Shown here: positions 50,544-61,314 of the stretch, in pieces
Numbering within the stretch: the stretch's first letter is position 1
Layout of the letters: each line of letters begins with the position of its first letter
NCBI GenBank assembly: GCA_905618915.1
Contig: CAJQTI010000007.1
Coordinates: forward strand, 1 to 64,000
DNA: 64,000 nt
Source: an uncultured Candidatus Pelagibacter sp.
Lineage (GTDB): Bacteria > Pseudomonadota > Alphaproteobacteria > Pelagibacterales > Pelagibacteraceae
Reading direction: 5' to 3'
Position numbers and translations under genes: made by a program
The notes under the pieces: generated by a model
Database searches by the model: none
What the model was told of the DNA's origin: nothing
The model's input: only the letters and a program-made list of their open reading frames with translations

Positions 50544-53131
50544 TTCTTTTTCTTTTTCTTAGTTTTTTTATTTTTATCGTATTCCTTTCTTTTCTCAATT
50601 AATATTAAAGCTTCCTCTATATTAAGTTCTAAGGGGTCTTTTTCCTCTGGTATCGTCGCATTAAGAGATTTATACTTGATATAAGGTCCATATTGACCCT
50701 TCATCACTCTAACAGGTTTTTTGTCTTCAGGGTGCTCTCCTAGATCCTTTATAATTGATGCAGACATTCTACCTGGTTTTGCCTCTGCTATTAAAGTGAT
50801 TGCTCTATTAAGGCCGATTGAGAAGATCTCCTCAACATTTTCAATTCTTGCTGATTTGTTTTCACATTTCAAATATGGACCAAATCTTCCTGAGTTTAAT
50901 ATAATATCTTTTTGATTTTCAGGATTAATACCTAAACTTTTTGGTAATGAGCATAAAAATTTAGCCCTATCAAGATCCACGCTTTCTAATGTAATTCCTT
51001 TAGGTATAGAAACATTTCTTGAATTATTATTTTCTTTTTCCACCTTCTTTTTTTTGGTTTTCTTTTTCTTTTTTGTTTCAACTACAACTTCCTCTTTTAT
51101 TTCCTCAATCTTTTCATATTGTAGATAGGGACCAAATCTTCCATTTTTAAGGTACAGGTCTTTGCCATTTTCATGTTTTCCTATAAACTTTGGTTCAGCT
51201 AGTTGAGATTGAGTAGCTGCTTTAGCTTTAGAAAGAGGTCTAGTAAATTTACAATCTGGATAATTTGAACAACCTATAAAAGCACCACCTCTAAAACTGT
51301 TTTTTAAACTTAATGATCCACTGTCACATAATTTGCACTGTCTATTAATATTTCCATCTTTATCTCTTTCAAAAATTAAACTACCTAGACTGTCATTTAA
51401 TAGATCTAAAACTTCTCTAGTTCTTATCTCTTTAACATCAGATACATTTTGATTAAAATCTTTCCAAAATAACTCTAGAACTTTTATCCATCCTTCCTTA
51501 CCGGTAGTAATGTCATCAAGTTGATTTTCTAAACTTGCAGTGAAGTTATAGTCAACATATTTAGAAAAAAGTTTTTCAAGAAAAGCAGAAATTAATTTAC
51601 CACGATCTGTTGGGTGAAACCTTTTATTAACTGCTTCTGCATACCCTCTAGTAGATATAACAGATATTATACTTGCATAAGTTGAAGGTCTTCCAATACC
51701 TAGTTCTTCTAATTTTTTAACTAAACTTGCCTCGGAGTATCTTGGTGGTGGTTGTGTAAAATGTTGTTCATCTAATAAAGCTTCTATATTAACTGGACCT
51801 TTGTTCATTTCAGGAAGTATATCTTCATCATCATCCTTTTTGTTGTCTTTCATAACCTTCAAGAACCCATCAAATTTAATAACAGATCCACTAGCCTTAC
51901 AGACTGTTCCATTATCATCTGAAGTTATCGTAATAGTATTTCTATCAAATTGAGCGGGTTTCATTTGAGAGGATAGGGCTCTACTCCAAATTAAGTTATA
52001 TAATTTATGCTGATCTGGACTTAGATATTTTTTAACAGTATCTGGTGCACGCATAATATCTGTAGGTCTAATTGCTTCATGTGCTTCTTGAGCATTTTTA
52101 GCTTTTTTACCAGAATAACTTGCTGCATTATCTGGAACATATTCATCGCCAAACTCATTTTTGATATATTTTCTGAAACTGTCTATAGCGTCTGCAGATA
52201 GATTGGTACCATCTGTTCGCATGTATGTGATAAGACCAATAGTTTCACCATCTATTTCTATACCTTGATAAAGTTTTTGAGCTATCTGCATTGTTCGTGA
52301 CGCTCCAAATCCTAGTGTACCAGAAGAAACTTGCTGTAATGTAGAGGTAGTAAAAGGGCCTGAAGGGTTTCTGTTAACAACTTTGCTGGAGATATCATTT
52401 ATATTGAACTTTTTAGAATTAACTTCATCAATTGCTTTATCAATTTCAGTTTTATTTTTAAAAGAAAATTTTTCAATTTTTTTATCATTCAATTGAGTGA
52501 TACTTGCTAATATAGAATTTTTATCATTATCGTTGAATTGAACACTTAAAGTCCAAAATTCCTCTGGATTAAAAAGCTCTATTTCATGCTCTCTTTCTGT
52601 GATTAATTTTAAAGCAACTGACTGAACACGTCCTGCAGATTTAGAACCAGGGAGTTTTGTCCATAAAATTGGTGAGATGTTAAAGCCAACTAAATAGTCT
52701 AAGGCTCTTCTAGCCATATAAGCATCAACAAGTAGTGGCTCGATTTGTCGTGGGTTTTCAATTCCATGAATAACTGCTTTTTTTGTAATTTCGTTAAAAA
52801 CAACTCTTTCTACATGTTTGTCTTTAATTAATTTTTTCTCATTTAAATATTCTTTAACATGCCAAGCAATCGCTTCACCTTCACGGTCAGGGTCAGTTGC
52901 TAGTATAATTTTTGAAGAAATTTTAGCTGCATCTGTAATTTCTTTAAGATATTTTTTAGAAAAACTATCCACTTCCCATTCCATTTTAAAATTATTATCT
53001 GGATCGACAGAACCGTTTTTCGAGGGAAGATCTCTAATATGACCATAACTTGCTAATACAATATAATCATCACCTAGATATTTATTGATAGTTTTTGCTT
53101 TAGCTGGACTTTCTACGACTACAAGATTCAT
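50540..53131 (-). CDS. topA: DNA topoisomerase I
   Basis: 863 residues. The Toprim domain begins VVVESPAKAKTINKYLG with DPDREGEAIAWHV; the active tyrosine is Tyr303 in LITYMRTDG. The C-terminal part has one four-cysteine zinc ribbon (CKLCDSGSLSLKN to CSNYPDC) and three Gly-Arg-Phe/Tyr-Gly-Pro-Tyr repeats (near 665, 745 and 805), then a poly-Lys tail. It relaxes negative supercoils. Order plsY-topA is alphaproteobacterial, but dprA, usually between them, is missing. Confidence 0.97.
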   Translation of the reverse strand: MNLVVVESPAKAKTINKYLGDDYIVLASYGHIRDLPSKNGSVDPDNNFKMEWEVDSFSKKYLKEITDAAKISSKIILATDPDREGEAIAWHVKEYLNEKKLIKDKHVERVVFNEITKKAVIHGIENPRQIEPLLVDAYMARRALDYLVGFNISPILWTKLPGSKSAGRVQSVALKLITEREHEIELFNPEEFWTLSVQFNDNDKNSILASITQLNDKKIEKFSFKNKTEIDKAIDEVNSKKFNINDISSKVVNRNPSGPFTTSTLQQVSSGTLGFGASRTMQIAQKLYQGIEIDGETIGLITYMRTDGTNLSADAIDSFRKYIKNEFGDEYVPDNAASYSGKKAKNAQEAHEAIRPTDIMRAPDTVKKYLSPDQHKLYNLIWSRALSSQMKPAQFDRNTITITSDDNGTVCKASGSVIKFDGFLKVMKDNKKDDDEDILPEMNKGPVNIEALLDEQHFTQPPPRYSEASLVKKLEELGIGRPSTYASIISVISTRGYAEAVNKRFHPTDRGKLISAFLEKLFSKYVDYNFTASLENQLDDITTGKEGWIKVLELFWKDFNQNVSDVKEIRTREVLDLLNDSLGSLIFERDKDGNINRQCKLCDSGSLSLKNSFRGGAFIGCSNYPDCKFTRPLSKAKAATQSQLAEPKFIGKHENGKDLYLKNGRFGPYLQYEKIEEIKEEVVVETKKKKKTKKKKVEKENNNSRNVSIPKGITLESVDLDRAKFLCSLPKSLGINPENQKDIILNSGRFGPYLKCENKSARIENVEEIFSIGLNRAITLIAEAKPGRMSASIIKDLGEHPEDKKPVRVMKGQYGPYIKYKSLNATIPEEKDPLELNIEEALILIEKRKEYDKNKKTKKKKKK

Positions 53132-53168
53132 TACTAAACAAATTACTTAAAAGACTTAGATAGTCAAA

Positions 53169-53744
53169 TCAATAAATTTTAGTCTTGGTTTCTTCTTTGT
53201 TTTTCAATCGTTTGACGTTTTCTCTATGTGTATAGAATATAAGTACAAACATTATTATGAAAAAAATTGAATTATAATTTTCAAAAATTATTAAATAAAT
53301 TGGAACTATTAAACTACCAACAAGTGATGAAAGTGATGAGTATTTTGAAATAAGGAATGTAACTGTCCAACTAACAACAAATAACAAACCCAAAATTATA
53401 TTTATTGAAAATAATATTCCAACATATGTTGCAACACCCTTACCCCCTTTAAACTTGAGCCATATAGGGAAAACGTGACCCAAGAACGCACTTAATGATG
53501 CAATAAAGATATAATCGGGATAATTAAATTTTACATATAAAACAGGCAATACAGCTTTTGCTATATCTAGCAATAAAGTTGCATAGCCTAACGTTTTATT
53601 ACCTGTTCTAAGAGCATTTGTGGCTCCAATGTTTCCTGAGCCAATATCTCTAATATCTTTTTTTAAAAATATTTTTGTAAGTATAAAACCAAAAGGTATT
53701 GATCCTAATAAATATGAGCTAAACGCAACAATTAAATATTCCAT
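53169..53744 (-). CDS. plsY: Acyl-phosphate glycerol-3-phosphate acyltransferase
   Basis: 191 residues with about five membrane helices. Conserved PlsY motifs: SYLLGSIPFGFILTK, DIRDIGSGNIGATNALR (with the SGN-x-GATN motif), LGHVFPIWLKFKGGKGVATY. It starts phospholipid synthesis by acylating glycerol-3-phosphate at the inner membrane. It lies 2 nt after the dihydroorotase-like gene. Confidence 0.97.
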   Translation of the reverse strand: MEYLIVAFSSYLLGSIPFGFILTKIFLKKDIRDIGSGNIGATNALRTGNKTLGYATLLLDIAKAVLPVLYVKFNYPDYIFIASLSAFLGHVFPIWLKFKGGKGVATYVGILFSINIILGLLFVVSWTVTFLISKYSSLSSLVGSLIVPIYLIIFENYNSIFFIIMFVLIFYTHRENVKRLKNKEETKTKIY

Positions 53745-53746
53745 TA

Positions 53747-55033
53747 TTATAACTTAAATAATTCCTCACCTTTTACAAATGTATTAGTGACTTTACCTTG
53801 GAGTTTTTTGTCTTCAATGGAAGTGTTTTTTGATTTGGAGATAAGTTTATCTTTTTTAACAACCCATGGCTTATCAATATCTACAATGCAAAAATCTGCT
53901 TCATTACCCACTGAAAGATTACCCTTATCAATTTTTAAAATTTTTGCAGGGTTTGATGTTAAGGCTTTAATGATGGTTTCTAATTTAACAGAGCCATTGT
54001 GATATAACTCTAGACTTAGTGATAAAAGCGTTTCTATTCCAGAAGCTCCTGTAGATGCTTGCGCAAACGTTAATCTTTTTTGTTCTTCATCTTCTGGTTT
54101 ATGATCAGATACAATAACATCTATCATTTCATCTTTTAACCCTTGTACTAGTGCAATTCTATCTTCTTCAGTTCTTAATGGTGGTGATAACTTTAAGAAA
54201 GTTCTGAAATCACCTATATCATTTTCATTTAACGAAAGGTTATTTATGGAGACACCTGTCGTAAACTTAACTTTACTTTTTCTTTCTGCAATAATCTCAA
54301 CAGATTTTGCGGCTGAGATTTGTGATATATGATATCTGCATTTAATATTTTCAAGCAATGTTAGATCTCTTTCAATAATTATTCTTTCAGCAACAGCAGG
54401 TATTCCAGATAACCCAAGTTTAGTTGCAATAATTCCAGAATTAATCATTCCATTTTTAGATAAATCATAATCTTCAGCATGCTGCATGATTAGTGTGCTC
54501 AAATCTTTAGCTGAGTTCATTATACGAGACATCAGTCTAGTATTTTGAATTGTTTTAACTCCATCAGTAAATCCAATTATTCCTCTACTTTGAAGTAGAC
54601 CAAATTCAGTCATGGTAGTTCCTTCAATATTTTTTGTAAGAGCGGCACTTGGAAAAACATTAATTTTAGATTTGTCTCTTCCACGTCTTTTTAAAAAATC
54701 CACTATTGAAACGTTATCTATAATTGGATCCGTATTAGGCATAGTAACAACTGAAGTAACACCTCCTGCAAGTGCTGCATTACTTAGAGTTCTAAAATTT
54801 TCTTTATATTCATAACCAGGCTCGCCTGCAAAGACACGCATATCAACAAGACCTGGGAATATATATTTGCCATTTAAGTCTATTACCTTTTCTCTTGAAG
54901 GAATGTTATTAGAATTTACTTTTTTACCAATAGCTTCAATCAAACCATCTTCACCAATAATTAATCCACCGTTCTCATTGATAGAGTTATGAGGGTCAAT
55001 TATATTTGCATTTATAAAGTATTGTTTTTTCAT
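53747..55033 (-). CDS. Dihydroorotase-like protein (PyrC/PyrX type, metal-binding HxH missing)
   Basis: 428 residues of the amidohydrolase superfamily. The segment GLVDMRVFAGEPGYEYKE (61-78) replaces the usual D-x-H-x-H-x-R-x-P-G, so both first-strand metal-ligand His residues are gone. Later sites survive: MQHAED, YHISQISAAKS and SDHKPEDE. In alphaproteobacteria a DHOase-like gene next to pyrB with this DMRVF sequence is known as a probably non-catalytic partner of aspartate transcarbamoylase, with the active enzyme encoded elsewhere. Here too it follows pyrB directly (starts touch). Annotation as plain dihydroorotase would overstate what the sequence supports. Confidence 0.88.
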   Translation of the reverse strand: MKKQYFINANIIDPHNSINENGGLIIGEDGLIEAIGKKVNSNNIPSREKVIDLNGKYIFPGLVDMRVFAGEPGYEYKENFRTLSNAALAGGVTSVVTMPNTDPIIDNVSIVDFLKRRGRDKSKINVFPSAALTKNIEGTTMTEFGLLQSRGIIGFTDGVKTIQNTRLMSRIMNSAKDLSTLIMQHAEDYDLSKNGMINSGIIATKLGLSGIPAVAERIIIERDLTLLENIKCRYHISQISAAKSVEIIAERKSKVKFTTGVSINNLSLNENDIGDFRTFLKLSPPLRTEEDRIALVQGLKDEMIDVIVSDHKPEDEEQKRLTFAQASTGASGIETLLSLSLELYHNGSVKLETIIKALTSNPAKILKIDKGNLSVGNEADFCIVDIDKPWVVKKDKLISKSKNTSIEDKKLQGKVTNTFVKGEELFKL

Positions 55034-55975
55034 TTATTCACAAAATATTTTTAAACAAGCCATTCTTACTGCAACACCTAGTTCAACCTGTTCCTTAATC
55101 ACACTTCTGTTAATGTCATCTGCCAATTTTGTATCAATTTCGATTCCTCTATTCATTGGACCTGGATGCATAATCAAAGCATCATCTTTTGCATGGGCAA
55201 GCTTATCTGGAGTTAGTCCATAATATTCATAGTATTCTCTATTAGAGGACAAGAAAGAACTAGTCATCCTTTCATTTTGTAACCTTAGCATCATTACAAT
55301 ATCACAATCTTTCAGACCTTTTTTCATATCTGTAAATGTATTAACACCAAACTTTTCTATTTCTTTTGGCATTAAGTTTGATGGTGCAATAATGTTAACT
55401 TCTGCACCCAACATATTTAGAAGATAAATATTTGATCTTGCAACACGTGAATGAGTTATGTCACCACAAATCGCAACTCTTAAACCTTCAATTTTCTTTT
55501 TACGATTTATAATTGTTAAAGCGTCTAATAAAGCTTGAGTAGGGTGTTCACGGCTTCCATCACCAGCATTTAGTACCGCACAATTTACTTTTTGAGATAA
55601 AAGATTACATGCACCTGAATCTTGGTGTCTAATTACAATTATATCTGGATGCATTGCATTCAAAGTCATTGCGGTATCTATTAGTGTTTCACCTTTTTTA
55701 ACTGCAGAGTTCGCCATATTCATTGACATCACATCTGCACCCAGTCTTTTTCCAGCTAGTTCAAATGAACTCTGAGTTCTAGTTGAAGGTTCAAAAAATA
55801 AATTAATTTGAGTTTTTCCACTTAAGATATTCAGTCTTTTATTTTTACTTTGATTGAGTTTAATAAAAGTCTTAGCCTCATCTAAAATTAAATTAACATC
55901 ATTTATGGATAGATCTTGTATACCTAGGAGGTGTTTTTGAGAGATTTTAATAGCTTTATTTGTTTTGGTTGCCAT
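55034..55975 (-). CDS. pyrB: Aspartate carbamoyltransferase catalytic subunit
   Basis: 313 residues. [22 protein letters not shown] contains the carbamoyl-phosphate motif STRT (64-67); RHQDSGA and [20 protein letters not shown] complete the active site, and [12 protein letters not shown] is the aspartate loop. It makes carbamoyl-aspartate in pyrimidine synthesis. No regulatory pyrI is adjacent; the non-catalytic DHOase homologue follows instead. Confidence 0.97.
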   Translation of the reverse strand: MATKTNKAIKISQKHLLGIQDLSINDVNLILDEAKTFIKLNQSKNKRLNILSGKTQINLFFEPSTRTQSSFELAGKRLGADVMSMNMANSAVKKGETLIDTAMTLNAMHPDIIVIRHQDSGACNLLSQKVNCAVLNAGDGSREHPTQALLDALTIINRKKKIEGLRVAICGDITHSRVARSNIYLLNMLGAEVNIIAPSNLMPKEIEKFGVNTFTDMKKGLKDCDIVMMLRLQNERMTSSFLSSNREYYEYYGLTPDKLAHAKDDALIMHPGPMNRGIEIDTKLADDINRSVIKEQVELGVAVRMACLKIFCE

Positions 55976-56017
55976 TAAAATTAACTCTATAACTATTAAG
56001 TATACCTATGGCAAGTA

Positions 56018-56473
56018 TTAATTGTTTAAAAAGTCTATAGCTCCTTGCAAAATAAAGGCTGCTGCATTTTGATCGATAGTTTTAACTCTTTTCGATACAT
56101 TAATATCCAAAAAACTTGAGATGTTAAAGGCTCCAACGGTTGATAACCTTTCATCCCAAAGAATTACAGGTAGATCAATAGATTTTGAAATATTTAATGC
56201 AACGTCGTTAACAGATTGAGCTGACCTTCCAAGTGAACCATCCATATTTACTGGATTACCAATAATGATACCACCGATATTGTTTTCTTTAATAATCTCA
56301 TTAAGTTGATCAATAAGCTCATTAGTATTTGTTTTATTTATAGTTTTAAACGGTGTCGCAATTGATTGTTTCTCATCACAAATAGAGACACCAATTCTTT
56401 TAGACCCCAAATCTAAACCAATAAATCGTACTTTATTTGGGTGTTTTATTTTAAAATCTTCAATTGTGATCAT
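56018..56473 (-). CDS. ruvX: Putative Holliday junction resolvase / pre-16S rRNA nuclease (YqgF, RuvX)
   Basis: 151 residues from ATG 56473; the reading frame stays open to 56554, but those 27 extra residues show no family match and overlap the gatC start. The RNase H-like fold starts VRFIGLDLGSKRIGVSICDE, with GIIIGNPVNMDGSLGRSAQ, LPVILWDERLSTVGA and the terminal DQNAAAFILQGAIDFL. In E. coli YqgF trims the 16S rRNA 5' end. Confidence 0.9.
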   Translation of the reverse strand: MITIEDFKIKHPNKVRFIGLDLGSKRIGVSICDEKQSIATPFKTINKTNTNELIDQLNEIIKENNIGGIIIGNPVNMDGSLGRSAQSVNDVALNISKSIDLPVILWDERLSTVGAFNISSFLDINVSKRVKTIDQNAAAFILQGAIDFLNN

Positions 56474-56524
56474 ATTGTATATTTTATACTTAAGTGATAG
56501 TTTGCCGACATATTTAATTACCAC

Positions 56525-56812
56525 ATGACAATTGATCTTAAAACAATAAAGCACATATCTAAATTATCAAGAATTTCAGTTGATGATGAAAAAGCCAAAA
56601 AATTAGCTGGAGATATGAATTCTATATTTGATTTTATTGAAAAATTGAAAGAACTCGATACCGATAACGTTGAACCTTTAACTTCTGTTGCTGAAACAAC
56701 ATTAAAGTTAAGAGTGGATGAAGTTAAAAGTGGAAATATTAGAGAGCAAGTTTTAAAAAACTCTCCAGATGAAAATGAAGATTTTTTTGTTGTTCCAAGG
56801 GTGGTTGAATAA
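56525..56812 (+). CDS. gatC: Asp/Glu-tRNA(Asn/Gln) amidotransferase subunit C
   Basis: 95 residues, the usual GatC size: [20 protein letters not shown] at the start and [10 protein letters not shown] near 44-53, ending in FFVVPRVVE. It stabilises GatA in the complex that turns Glu-tRNA-Gln and Asp-tRNA-Asn into the cognate forms. It overlaps gatA by one base and is divergent from ruvX across 51 bp. Confidence 0.95.
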   Translation: MTIDLKTIKHISKLSRISVDDEKAKKLAGDMNSIFDFIEKLKELDTDNVEPLTSVAETTLKLRVDEVKSGNIREQVLKNSPDENEDFFVVPRVVE

Positions 56813-58269
56813 TGTCAGATATTACCTCTCTTACTTTAACTGATTTAGTTAAAAACATTAAAGATAAAAAAATTTCATCAGAAGAAACTACTAAAGCTTT
56901 TATTAATAGAGGGGAAAAATCTAGAGAATTAAATGCTTATATTACAGAAGATTTTACTAATGCTCTAGAGAAAGCAAAAATTTTTGACCAAAAGCCAAAC
57001 TTTGATTTAAAGCTACCAGGAGTTCCAATGGCTGTTAAAGATTTGTTTTGTACTAATGGAGTAAAGACAACAGCGGGTAGTAAAATTCTAAATAATTTTA
57101 TCCCACCATACGAGTCGACAGTTACTCAAAATATTTGGAACGAAGGAGCAATTTTACTTGGTAAATTAAATTGTGATGAATTTGCAATGGGATCATCTAA
57201 TGAAACAAGTTTTTTTGGAAACGTACAAAGCCCAATAGATAAAGATTTAGTACCGGGTGGATCTTCAGGAGGATCAGCATCAGCCCTAGCAGCCAATTTA
57301 ACACCTATTACAATTGGAACTGATACAGGTGGATCTATAAGACAGCCTGCTTCATTTACCGGCACAGTAGGTCTAAAGCCTACTTATGGTAGCTGCTCAA
57401 GGTATGGTATTGTTGCTTTTGCATCATCTCTAGATCAAGCAGGCCCCATGTCTAAAAATGTAAAAGATTGCGCTCTGCTTCAAGAAATTATTAGCACATA
57501 TGATGAAAAAGATTCAACATCAATTGATTTTAAGAGAAATGCATACAGCAAAGAATTAACAAATAATATTAAGGGTAAGAAAATTGGAATTCCAAAAGAA
57601 TATACAGTTGATGGAATGCCCAAAGAAATTGAAGACCTTTGGACTAAAGGAATTGAATATGCAAAAGATTGTGGTGCAGAAATAGTTGAAATTTCATTAC
57701 CCCATACAAATTATGCATTACCAGCATATTATATAGTAGCACCAGCTGAAGCTTCTTCGAACTTAGCAAGATATGATGGTGTTAAGTATGGATTTAGATC
57801 AAAGGGTGAAAACTTAATTGATATGTATGAAAAAACTAGATCCGAAGGTTTTGGTGAAGAAGTTCAAAGAAGAATAATGATTGGTACATATGTCTTATCA
57901 TCAGGTTATTATGATGCTTATTACATAAAAGCTCAAAAAGTTAGAAAACTAATTAAAAATGATTTTGATGAAGCTTATAAAAAAGTTGATGCAATATTAA
58001 CTCCGTCGACGCCAAGTGCTGCATTTAAAATTGGTGAAAAAACTAATGATCCAGTTTCTATGTATTTAAATGATATATTTACAGTCCCAGTGAACTTAGC
58101 AGGATTACCAGCTATTTCTATACCAGCTGGTGTAGATGCCAAGGGTTACCCATTAGGCTTACAAATCATTGGTAAAGCTTTTGATGAACAAAATATTTTA
58201 AACATTGCTTATGCAATGGAAGAAAAAATTGAATTTAAAAATAAAATTACTGACTGGTGGATTAAATAA
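56812..58269 (+). CDS. gatA: Asp/Glu-tRNA(Asn/Gln) amidotransferase subunit A
   Basis: 485 residues, amidase-signature family. The Ser-cisSer-Lys triad maps to Lys76 (VPMAVKDLF), Ser151 ([16 protein letters not shown]) and Ser175 ([12 protein letters not shown]). It hydrolyses glutamine to supply ammonia to GatB. Directly followed by gatB. Confidence 0.98.
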   Translation: MSDITSLTLTDLVKNIKDKKISSEETTKAFINRGEKSRELNAYITEDFTNALEKAKIFDQKPNFDLKLPGVPMAVKDLFCTNGVKTTAGSKILNNFIPPYESTVTQNIWNEGAILLGKLNCDEFAMGSSNETSFFGNVQSPIDKDLVPGGSSGGSASALAANLTPITIGTDTGGSIRQPASFTGTVGLKPTYGSCSRYGIVAFASSLDQAGPMSKNVKDCALLQEIISTYDEKDSTSIDFKRNAYSKELTNNIKGKKIGIPKEYTVDGMPKEIEDLWTKGIEYAKDCGAEIVEISLPHTNYALPAYYIVAPAEASSNLARYDGVKYGFRSKGENLIDMYEKTRSEGFGEEVQRRIMIGTYVLSSGYYDAYYIKAQKVRKLIKNDFDEAYKKVDAILTPSTPSAAFKIGEKTNDPVSMYLNDIFTVPVNLAGLPAISIPAGVDAKGYPLGLQIIGKAFDEQNILNIAYAMEEKIEFKNKITDWWIK

Positions 58270-59745
58270 ATGACAAAAGATAGTTCGGAATATTTAATCG
58301 AAAGATATAATAATGTTTATGAAGTAGTAATTGGTCTTGAGGTTCATGCACAAGTTACATCAAACTCAAAATTATTTTCATCTTCATCAACAACTTTTGG
58401 TGCAGAACCTAATACTCAAGTTAGTTTGGTCGATGCCGCTTTTCCTGGAATGCTTCCAGTAATTAATGAGTATTGTGTAAAACAAGCAATCAAAACAGGT
58501 ATAGGTTTAAAAGCACAAATAAATAAAAGATCTGTGTTTGATAGAAAAAATTATTTTTATGCAGACCTTCCTCAAGGTTATCAAATTTCACAATTTAAAT
58601 TTCCAATAGTAGGAGAGGGTACTGTTATACTTGATATGGAAAACGGCCCTAAAGAAGTTGGTATTGAAAGATTACATTTAGAGCAAGATGCTGGAAAAAG
58701 TATTCATGATATGGATCCACAAAATACATTAGTTGATTTAAATAGATCGGGTGTAGCTTTAATGGAAATTGTTAGTAAACCTGACATGAGAACTCCTGAT
58801 GAAGTCAGCGCTTATGTAAAAAAACTTAGATCTATTATGAGATATTTAGGAACTTGTGATGGGAATATGCAAGAAGGTTCTTTAAGAGCAGATGTCAATA
58901 TTTCAGTTCGTATTAAGGGTTCTGATGCCCTTGGAACACGTTGTGAGATTAAAAACGTAAACTCAATTAAATTTATGCAAATGGCTATTGATTATGAAGC
59001 TAATAGACAAGTTGATTTAATTGAAGAGGGTAAAACGATTGACCAAGAAACAAGATTGTTTGATACTAAAAAAAATGAAACAAGATCAATGAGGTCAAAA
59101 GAGGACGCTCATGATTATAGATACTTCCCAGATCCAGATTTATTGCCATTAGAGGTAACAGACGAGTTCATTGAAAAACTTAAATTAGATATTCCAGAAC
59201 TACCAGACGAAAAAAAGAAAAGATTTATTGATAAATTTAAAGTGTCTCCTTATGAAGCAACAATTTTAGTATCAGATATTGATACGGCAAAATATTTTGA
59301 AGAGGTAGTTGCAAAGATGGGTAAGAACTTAGATATAAAGTTAGCTGTTAACTGGATTACAGGTGAATTGTTTGCTGTTTTAAACAATAAAAATTTAGAA
59401 ATATCTGAAAGTCCAATAAGTGCAAAAAATTTAGCAAAATTAATAAATCTGATTAAGAATGGAACAATTTCAGGAAAAATAGCCAAGACAATATTTGAAT
59501 TAATGATGGATGGAGACAAAGATCCACAAATAATTGTTGAAGAAAAGGGTTTAAAACAAGAAAGTGACCCTAAAGCATTAGAAACTTTAATTGATAAAAT
59601 AATCAACGATAACAGAGAAAAAGCTATTGAATACAAACAAGGAAAAGAAAAACTTTTTGGTTTCTTTGTTGGACAAGCCATGAAAGCTTCAAGTGGCAAA
59701 GCTAACCCTCAATTAATTAATGAGATATTAAAGAAGAAACTTTAA
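58270..59745 (+). CDS. gatB: Asp/Glu-tRNA(Asn/Gln) amidotransferase subunit B
   Basis: 491 residues. The cradle domain has [38 protein letters not shown] and [12 protein letters not shown]; the helical and YqeY tail domains end in [16 protein letters not shown]. It phosphorylates and amidates the misacylated tRNA. Starts immediately after the gatA stop. Confidence 0.98.
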   Translation: MTKDSSEYLIERYNNVYEVVIGLEVHAQVTSNSKLFSSSSTTFGAEPNTQVSLVDAAFPGMLPVINEYCVKQAIKTGIGLKAQINKRSVFDRKNYFYADLPQGYQISQFKFPIVGEGTVILDMENGPKEVGIERLHLEQDAGKSIHDMDPQNTLVDLNRSGVALMEIVSKPDMRTPDEVSAYVKKLRSIMRYLGTCDGNMQEGSLRADVNISVRIKGSDALGTRCEIKNVNSIKFMQMAIDYEANRQVDLIEEGKTIDQETRLFDTKKNETRSMRSKEDAHDYRYFPDPDLLPLEVTDEFIEKLKLDIPELPDEKKKRFIDKFKVSPYEATILVSDIDTAKYFEEVVAKMGKNLDIKLAVNWITGELFAVLNNKNLEISESPISAKNLAKLINLIKNGTISGKIAKTIFELMMDGDKDPQIIVEEKGLKQESDPKALETLIDKIINDNREKAIEYKQGKEKLFGFFVGQAMKASSGKANPQLINEILKKKL

Positions 59746-59749
59746 TGCC

Positions 59750-60400
59750 ATGGGTAAGAACCTTGAAATTACTGAAAAACTTGAAAAATATATAGATAAT
59801 TTTAGTTTAAAGCTAAACCCAGTTCAGCAAGAAATAATTGATTATAATAATACACTTGGTGACGTTAAGAGAATGCAAGTAGCTATATCCCAATGTCATT
59901 TTCTACATTTAATCATCAAAATTTCTAATATTAGAAATGTACTGGAGATTGGAACCTTTACTGGGTTAAGTGCACTTTCTATAGCATTGGCATTACCGGA
60001 TGATGGTAAACTTGTAGCACTTGATAAAGATGAGGGAACCAACAAAGTTGCATTAGATTTTTTTAAAAAGGCCAATCAAGACAATAAAATTAAGACAATA
60101 ATAAAACCAGCTCTTAAAAGTTTAGAAGAATTAAAAAATGATAAATTTGATATGATTTTTATTGATGCAGATAAAATGAATTACAAAGAATATTATGAAA
60201 GATCATTAAAATTATTAGATAAAAATGGCTTAGTTATTATCGATAATGTTTTATGGCATGGTGAAGTTGCTGATGAAGCTAACATTGATAAATTTACATT
60301 AAATATCAGAGAGTTTAATACCTATGTTGCACAAGATAATAGAGTGGAACAAATTATAGTACCCTTAGGTGATGGGATGACTGTTTGTAGAGTATTATAA
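59750..60400 (+). CDS. SAM-dependent O-methyltransferase (family 3, CCoAOMT-like)
   Basis: 216 residues. The SAM site has VLEIGTFTGLSALSIALALPDDGKL, followed by DMIFIDADKMNYKEYYERSLKLL and VIIDNVLWHGEVAD, the metal-binding region of class I catechol/caffeoyl-CoA type enzymes. Natural bacterial members methylate catechols and other hydroxyls, and the substrate here is unknown. It begins 4 nt after gatB and overlaps the next gene by one base. Confidence 0.88.
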   Translation: MGKNLEITEKLEKYIDNFSLKLNPVQQEIIDYNNTLGDVKRMQVAISQCHFLHLIIKISNIRNVLEIGTFTGLSALSIALALPDDGKLVALDKDEGTNKVALDFFKKANQDNKIKTIIKPALKSLEELKNDKFDMIFIDADKMNYKEYYERSLKLLDKNGLVIIDNVLWHGEVADEANIDKFTLNIREFNTYVAQDNRVEQIIVPLGDGMTVCRVL

Positions 60401-61305
60401 TGTTTGAAGTGTTTGGTTTTTATAAATTTAAAAAACTTACCGCATTAAAGAAAAATAAAATTTTATTACAAGATTTTTTAGTTAAAAAAAATATTAGAGG
60501 AACTGTTATTATTGCTAGTGAGGGTGTTAATGCAACAATATCTGCCAAACCTTTAGATCTTAAAGCAGCAATTGCTAAGATCAAAAAAATATTAGATTTT
60601 AAAAAGTTTGATAGCGAAAATTTCTCTAAAAGTAAATTTCAACCTTTTCACAAAGTAAAAGTTAAAATTAAAAAAGAAGTTGTTCCAATGGGACTTACTT
60701 TGTCTTCAAAAAATAAAAAAGATAACCATATAGATCCAAAAAAATGGAATAAACTTATTTCTGATAAAGAAACATTGGTACTAGACTCAAGAAAACCATT
60801 TGAATACGAGGTTGGTACTTTTAAAAAATCAGTTAATCCTGATGTTATTAATTTTAGAGAATTTCCAAAATATTTAAATAAACTAGATAAGAAAAAACCC
60901 ATCGCTATGTTTTGTACTGGTGGAATTAGGTGTGAAAAAGCTTCTGTTTTTTTAGAGAAAAAAGGCTTTAAAAATGTTTTTCAATTAAAAGGTGGAATTC
61001 TTAATTACTTAAAGAATGTTAAAAAGAAAGATAGTTTATGGAGTGGTGAATGCTTTGTTTTTGATAACAGAATCAGTGTCAAGCACGGTTTAGTAACCGG
61101 TACTTATTCAATATGCAGTGGTTGCAGAAAACCTGTTTCACTTAATGATAAGAAATCTAAAAAATATGAAGAAGGTGTTTCATGCACTAATTGTCACGAT
61201 ATCTTAACAGAAATTCAAAAGGGTAGGTTCCGTATGAGGCAAAAACAGATAACTCTTGCTAAAAAGAGTGGATCAAAGCATATATTTCAAAAAGAATTCA
61301 TATAG
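60400..61305 (+). CDS. trhO: tRNA uridine(34) hydroxylase, rhodanese-type (TrhO/YceA, UPF0176)
   Basis: 301 residues. An N-terminal acylphosphatase-like part (RGTVIIASEGVNATISA, 33-49) is followed by a rhodanese domain with LVLDSRKPFEYEVGTFK and catalytic Cys172 in AMFCTGGIRCEKAS. A Cys-x2-Cys zinc-like pair (CSGCRKP, CTNCHD) occupies the C-terminus. TrhO makes 5-hydroxyuridine at the tRNA wobble base using oxygen. Overlaps the methyltransferase gene by one base. Confidence 0.92.
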   Translation: MFEVFGFYKFKKLTALKKNKILLQDFLVKKNIRGTVIIASEGVNATISAKPLDLKAAIAKIKKILDFKKFDSENFSKSKFQPFHKVKVKIKKEVVPMGLTLSSKNKKDNHIDPKKWNKLISDKETLVLDSRKPFEYEVGTFKKSVNPDVINFREFPKYLNKLDKKKPIAMFCTGGIRCEKASVFLEKKGFKNVFQLKGGILNYLKNVKKKDSLWSGECFVFDNRISVKHGLVTGTYSICSGCRKPVSLNDKKSKKYEEGVSCTNCHDILTEIQKGRFRMRQKQITLAKKSGSKHIFQKEFI

Positions 61306-61314
61306 GAAAAATAA

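Noticed and set aside
56474-56554. Longer ruvX start giving 27 additional residues
   Set aside because: The extra segment lacks YqgF similarity and would overlap the gatC start; ATG 56473 fits the family.
59250-59699. Minus-strand open frame of 149 codons inside gatB
   Set aside because: Antisense shadow; no family resemblance and no promoter or ribosome-binding signal.
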